Part shown: positions 60,942 to 64,000 of the stretch, piece by piece
Layout of the letters: every line of letters begins with the position of its first letter
How positions within the stretch are numbered: the stretch's first letter is position 1
NCBI RefSeq assembly: GCF_011799805.1
Contig: NZ_WXUB01000003.1
Location: 124,001 to 188,000 of the forward strand
Reading direction: 5' to 3'
Length of the DNA stretch: 64,000 nucleotides
Source: Maribellus sediminis
GTDB taxonomy: Bacteria; Bacteroidota; Bacteroidia; Bacteroidales; Prolixibacteraceae
Position numbers and translations under genes: made by a program
Notes under the pieces: generated by a model
Seen by the model: only the letters and a program-made list of their open reading frames with translations
The model's database searches: none
What the model was told of the DNA's origin: nothing

Positions 60942-62210
60942 ATGAATCTTTATTTGCTGATACTGATAACCATTCTTCTCTCTGCTTTTTTCTCAGGCAT
61001 GGAAATTGCTTTTGTGTCGGCCAATAAACTCCGACTCGAACTCGACAAACAATCCGAACCATTCAATTCGAAAATATTAAAGTTTGTAACTGCTAACGGC
61101 GGCCAGTACATTGCTACCATGTTGGTGGGCAACAACATCGCCCTGGTTATTTATGGTATTGCATTTGCCGGCTTGCTCGAACCGGTATTGAAACTTTACG
61201 TGCATACCGAATCGCTGATCCTGTTGTTGCAAACCGTTATTTCAACACTGATCATTCTTGTATTTTCTGAATTTCTGCCCAAAACACTTTTTCGACTGTT
61301 TCCGAATTTGTTCCTCAATTTATTTACACTTCCGCTGGCATTCTTCTACATCATATTTTACCCAATAACCCGATTTTCAATAGCAATAGCCAACACACTT
61401 TTGAAACGAGTGTTTAAAACTGATGTTTATGCCGGTAAGAAGAACCCGGTTTTTAGCCGGATCGATCTGGATGAATTTGTAAACGACAGCGATGCATCCA
61501 GGATTGAATTGCTGGAGAAGAATGTTGAAACCGAAATCAAGCTCTTTAAGAATGCACTGGATTTTTCGAAGGTAAAACTTCGCGAAATTATGGTTCCCCG
61601 GCCTGAAATTGAAATGCTGGAAGTTGGATCATCCATCAGCGAATTGCGTCAAAAATTTGTGGAAACCGGCTATTCCCGCATTCTGTTTTACAAGGAAAAT
61701 TCGGATAACATTGTCGGCTACGTGCATTCTTCAGTCCTGTTCAATAATCCAAAATCGATAGAACCTTTTATCAAAAAAGTATTGATCGTTCCGGAAACCA
61801 TGCCGGCCAATAAACTGCTAAGCACCTTTATTCAGGAACACCGCAGCATTGCAATTGTGGTCGACGAGTTTGGAGGAACATCGGGGATGGTGACCAGCGA
61901 AGACATTCTTGAAGAAATTTTTGGCGAGATTGAAGACGAACACGATACAAGCGATATTATTGAACGCAAAATCAGCGATAACGAATACATCTTTTCGGGA
62001 AGAGCAGAAATCGACCTGCTAAATGAGAAATATTTTTTCGAACTACCCGAGACCGAAGAATTCGAAACACTTGCTGGCTATATACTTTATTACCACGAAA
62101 GTATCCCCAAAATCAACTCCGTAATCAAGATCGGAAAATTCCACTTCAAAATACTAAAAGCTACCAATACGAAAATCGAATTGGTGAAACTCACCATTTC
62201 AGAAAATTAA
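60942..62210 (+). CDS. CNNM/CBS/CorC-HlyC membrane protein (hemolysin family)
   Basis: The 422-residue protein has an N-terminal CNNM/DUF21 domain with about three or four TM segments (LYLLILITILLSAFFSGMEI, ATMLVGNNIALVIYGIAFAG, LLLQTVISTLIILVFSEFLPKT, LPLAFFYIIFYPITRFSIAI). A CBS pair follows (about 200-320; REIMVPRPEIEMLEV, RSIAIVVDEFGGTSGMVTSEDILEEIFGEI), then a C-terminal CorC/HlyC domain (about 335-415). The family is linked to Mg2+ transport or envelope maintenance. It lies 10 nt after lptC, in the same unit. The gldE name used for relatives in gliding bacteria is not given because gliding genes are not seen. Confidence 0.94.
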   Translation: MNLYLLILITILLSAFFSGMEIAFVSANKLRLELDKQSEPFNSKILKFVTANGGQYIATMLVGNNIALVIYGIAFAGLLEPVLKLYVHTESLILLLQTVISTLIILVFSEFLPKTLFRLFPNLFLNLFTLPLAFFYIIFYPITRFSIAIANTLLKRVFKTDVYAGKKNPVFSRIDLDEFVNDSDASRIELLEKNVETEIKLFKNALDFSKVKLREIMVPRPEIEMLEVGSSISELRQKFVETGYSRILFYKENSDNIVGYVHSSVLFNNPKSIEPFIKKVLIVPETMPANKLLSTFIQEHRSIAIVVDEFGGTSGMVTSEDILEEIFGEIEDEHDTSDIIERKISDNEYIFSGRAEIDLLNEKYFFELPETEEFETLAGYILYYHESIPKINSVIKIGKFHFKILKATNTKIELVKLTISEN

Positions 62211-62374
62211 CTGCTGCAAAACACCTTGCATAACCACCTGTCTTACTGTTAGTTACAAGCCTGTTTTGGACTATTGCAAAAAAAAATCAAATAAAGTGGT
62301 TAAATAGTTAAAATTGTTATCTTCGTAGCTCGAAAAAATCAAACAAAATTTTGCATTAAAATAACTGTAAATCA

Positions 62375-64000
62375 ATGGCAACGTTACAAAAAATTAGAAC
62401 GAGAGCGGGATTGTTAGTAGCAATTGTAATCGGTGTTTCATTGGCAGCATTTATCCTTGGCGATATGTTACAAGGTGGTTCGTCGATGTTTCAAAGAAAC
62501 CGCCTGGAAGTAGGGGAAATAGATGGTACTTCAATCCAATATCCTGAATTCCAGTCAGAAGTTGAAGAATTAGGAGAAATATTCAAACAAAATTATCAGA
62601 CCAGTCAGCTGGACGAGAATATGTGGGCACAGGTAAGGGAACAAGCCTGGCAGCAAAAAATCGCCGAGATTGTTATGGGTGAAACCTACAAAGATCTGGG
62701 TATCAATGTAACCTCAGAAGAATTGTTCGATATGTTGCAGGGGTCTAACATCCACCCTATCGTTCAGCAAATCTTCCGTAATCCTGAAACCGGTCAGTTC
62801 GACCGTGGTTCAGTGGTTCGTTTCCTGAAAAACCTGGAAACAGGAGCAGTAACTCAGGAAAACCGCGATTACTGGTTAACTTTAGAAAACCAAATCGTTG
62901 ATGAGCGTACGCAAAGTAAATACGCCAACATGGTTGGAAAAGGCTTGTATGTAACTACTCAGGAAGCTGAAAATACACTGCAGGCCAGCAGCAAAACTGT
63001 AAATTTCGATTACATTTCGTTGCCACACAGCACCGTTTCCGACGATGAGATTAGCATTACAGAAAAAGATCTGAAAGATTATTACAACGCTCATCAGGAA
63101 GACTACGAGCAGGAGCAGAGCAGAAGAATTGAATACATTACATATCCTGTTTCACCTTCGGCCGACGATTATGCCGATGCTGAAAAATGGATCAACGATA
63201 TTAAAAGCGACTTTGCTGAAACCGATGATAACGTTCAGTTTGTAAATGCGAATTCAGATGTAGCTTTTGAAAATGTGTGGGAAAAAAGAGACGATCTTCC
63301 TGAAAACATTGCAACATGGATCTTCGACGAAGGTGCCCAGGTAAACGATGTTTTCGGTCCGTATCCTGATGGCGAAACCTTTAAACTGGCTAAACTTCAC
63401 AAATCGGAGATGATGCCCGACTCGGTTGAGGCACGTCACATACTTCTGCAGGTTACTACTCAGGCAGAACTGCTGGCTGCTCAGGCTTTGGCTGACAGTT
63501 TAAAGACAATGATTGAAAAAGGAGCTGACTTTGCTCAACTTGCACGCGACAATTCAGTCGACCAGGGATCTGCTATTAACGGTGGCGACCTCGGTTGGTT
63601 CCAGCGTGGACAAATGGTAAAACCATTTGAGGATGCAGCTTTCAATAATAAAAAAGGAGAAGTTACTGTAGTTACTTCGCAGTTTGGAATCCACATCGTT
63701 CAAACTACTCAGCTTGGTAAACTTACTCCGCAGGTTCAGGTGGCTTACCTGGTACGTAACGTAATTGCAAGTACCAAAACTTATCAGAATGTTTACGCTA
63801 AAGCCAGCGAATTTGCCGGAAACAACACTTCACGTGAAGCTTTCGATGCAGCAATTGCAGAACAAAAGCTAACTAAGCGAGTTGCCAATGTTGGCGAAAA
63901 CGACCGTCAGATTGTTGGTCTTGAAAATGCCCGTCAGTTGGTAAGATCTGCTTACGAAGCTGAAGAAAACTCAATCCTTCAAACGACTCAGGGTTCTCCG
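62375..64000 (+). CDS. ppiD: Peptidylprolyl isomerase PpiD-like, 3' end outside window
   Basis: The open frame runs from the ATG at 62375 to the right edge (542 codons seen). The product has a TM helix at about 12-31 (LLVAIVIGVSLAAFILGDML), a SurA-N-like helical part with VGEIDGTSIQYPEFQSEVEE, and a parvulin domain at about 345-455 (VEARHILLQV, GADFAQLARDNSVDQGSA, GGDLGWFQRGQMVKPFEDAAF, SQFGIHIVQTT). PpiD is a membrane-bound periplasmic chaperone near the SecYEG exit. It begins 164 nt after the CorC-type gene, in a gap with no other gene, and probably has its own promoter. The full family length is near 700 residues, so the missing part is about 150 residues. Confidence 0.93.
   Translation, partial: MATLQKIRTRAGLLVAIVIGVSLAAFILGDMLQGGSSMFQRNRLEVGEIDGTSIQYPEFQSEVEELGEIFKQNYQTSQLDENMWAQVREQAWQQKIAEIVMGETYKDLGINVTSEELFDMLQGSNIHPIVQQIFRNPETGQFDRGSVVRFLKNLETGAVTQENRDYWLTLENQIVDERTQSKYANMVGKGLYVTTQEAENTLQASSKTVNFDYISLPHSTVSDDEISITEKDLKDYYNAHQEDYEQEQSRRIEYITYPVSPSADDYADAEKWINDIKSDFAETDDNVQFVNANSDVAFENVWEKRDDLPENIATWIFDEGAQVNDVFGPYPDGETFKLAKLHKSEMMPDSVEARHILLQVTTQAELLAAQALADSLKTMIEKGADFAQLARDNSVDQGSAINGGDLGWFQRGQMVKPFEDAAFNNKKGEVTVVTSQFGIHIVQTTQLGKLTPQVQVAYLVRNVIASTKTYQNVYAKASEFAGNNTSREAFDAAIAEQKLTKRVANVGENDRQIVGLENARQLVRSAYEAEENSILQTTQGSP

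Noticed and set aside
1-64000. tRNA, rRNA or known riboswitch genes
   Set aside because: No cloverleaf-like sequence with conserved T-loop bases, rRNA segment or recognisable riboswitch core was noticed by reading; a covariance-model search was not possible.

Overview
The window looks like the chromosome of an anaerobic or marine Bacteroidota bacterium, probably of the Marinilabiliales/Prolixibacteraceae type. The signs are moderate GC, TonB-dependent receptors, LytS/LytTR and AraC-TPR regulators, TAnnTTTG-type promoters with few Shine-Dalgarno sequences, and the core order nadB-nadC-coaX-OMP-TPR-lptC-corC-ppiD. Taxonomy is inferred from gene content only.

Layout. 1-5700 (minus strand): a surface operon with three related small secreted beta proteins, a PapD-like chaperone and a 1006-residue usher-like outer-membrane barrel ending in a SPOR domain. 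A near-consensus sigma-54 promoter precedes it, and a terminator follows the first subunit gene. 5850-8080: DUF3109 protein and gpmI. 8350-14330: hybrid histidine kinase, sigma-54 enhancer-binding regulator, then a sigma-54 promoter with two identical-type palindromic operators in front of a coiled-coil membrane protein, followed by a DUF4382 lipoprotein. 14370-20200: an island of three minus-strand genes (a TonB-C/TPR protein and two AraC-HTH/TPR one-component regulators) bracketed by a 61-bp direct repeat containing a terminator. 20300-25340: TonB receptor, TPR protein and a LytS/LytTR pair; the first two genes share a 21-bp-phased LytTR-like operator. 25540-32420: plug-domain protein, CE15 esterase, GH78 rhamnosidase, DUF1080 and NTF2-like proteins. 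32500-38800: acidic secreted protein divergent from an OmpR-type two-component pair, with four phased GTTAA boxes between them, then two tandemly duplicated TPR genes separated by a fossil of the response-regulator 3' end. 38830-40500: SDR and metallo-beta-lactamase-fold proteins. 40550-48060: two tandem LytS/LytTR pairs whose kinases carry a DUF4369-like plus degenerate thioredoxin-like periplasmic sensor. 48190-53860: a MFP-RND-TolC efflux operon. 54160-64000: the core NAD/CoA/envelope-biogenesis run, with ppiD leaving the window.

Themes. The window is unusually rich in signalling (four kinases of LytS or HisKA type in kinase-regulator pairs, one further hybrid kinase with an NtrC-type regulator, and two AraC-TPR regulators). 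Several regulators lie next to repeats that look like their own operators. Three paralogue pairs (AraC-TPR, TPR, LytTR) show near-identical DNA in one module and strong divergence elsewhere, which suggests tandem duplication followed by local gene conversion. The strongest candidates for something undescribed are the usher-like surface operon and the thiol-reductase-derived histidine-kinase sensors. No tRNA, rRNA, CRISPR array, transposase or integrase was recognised.
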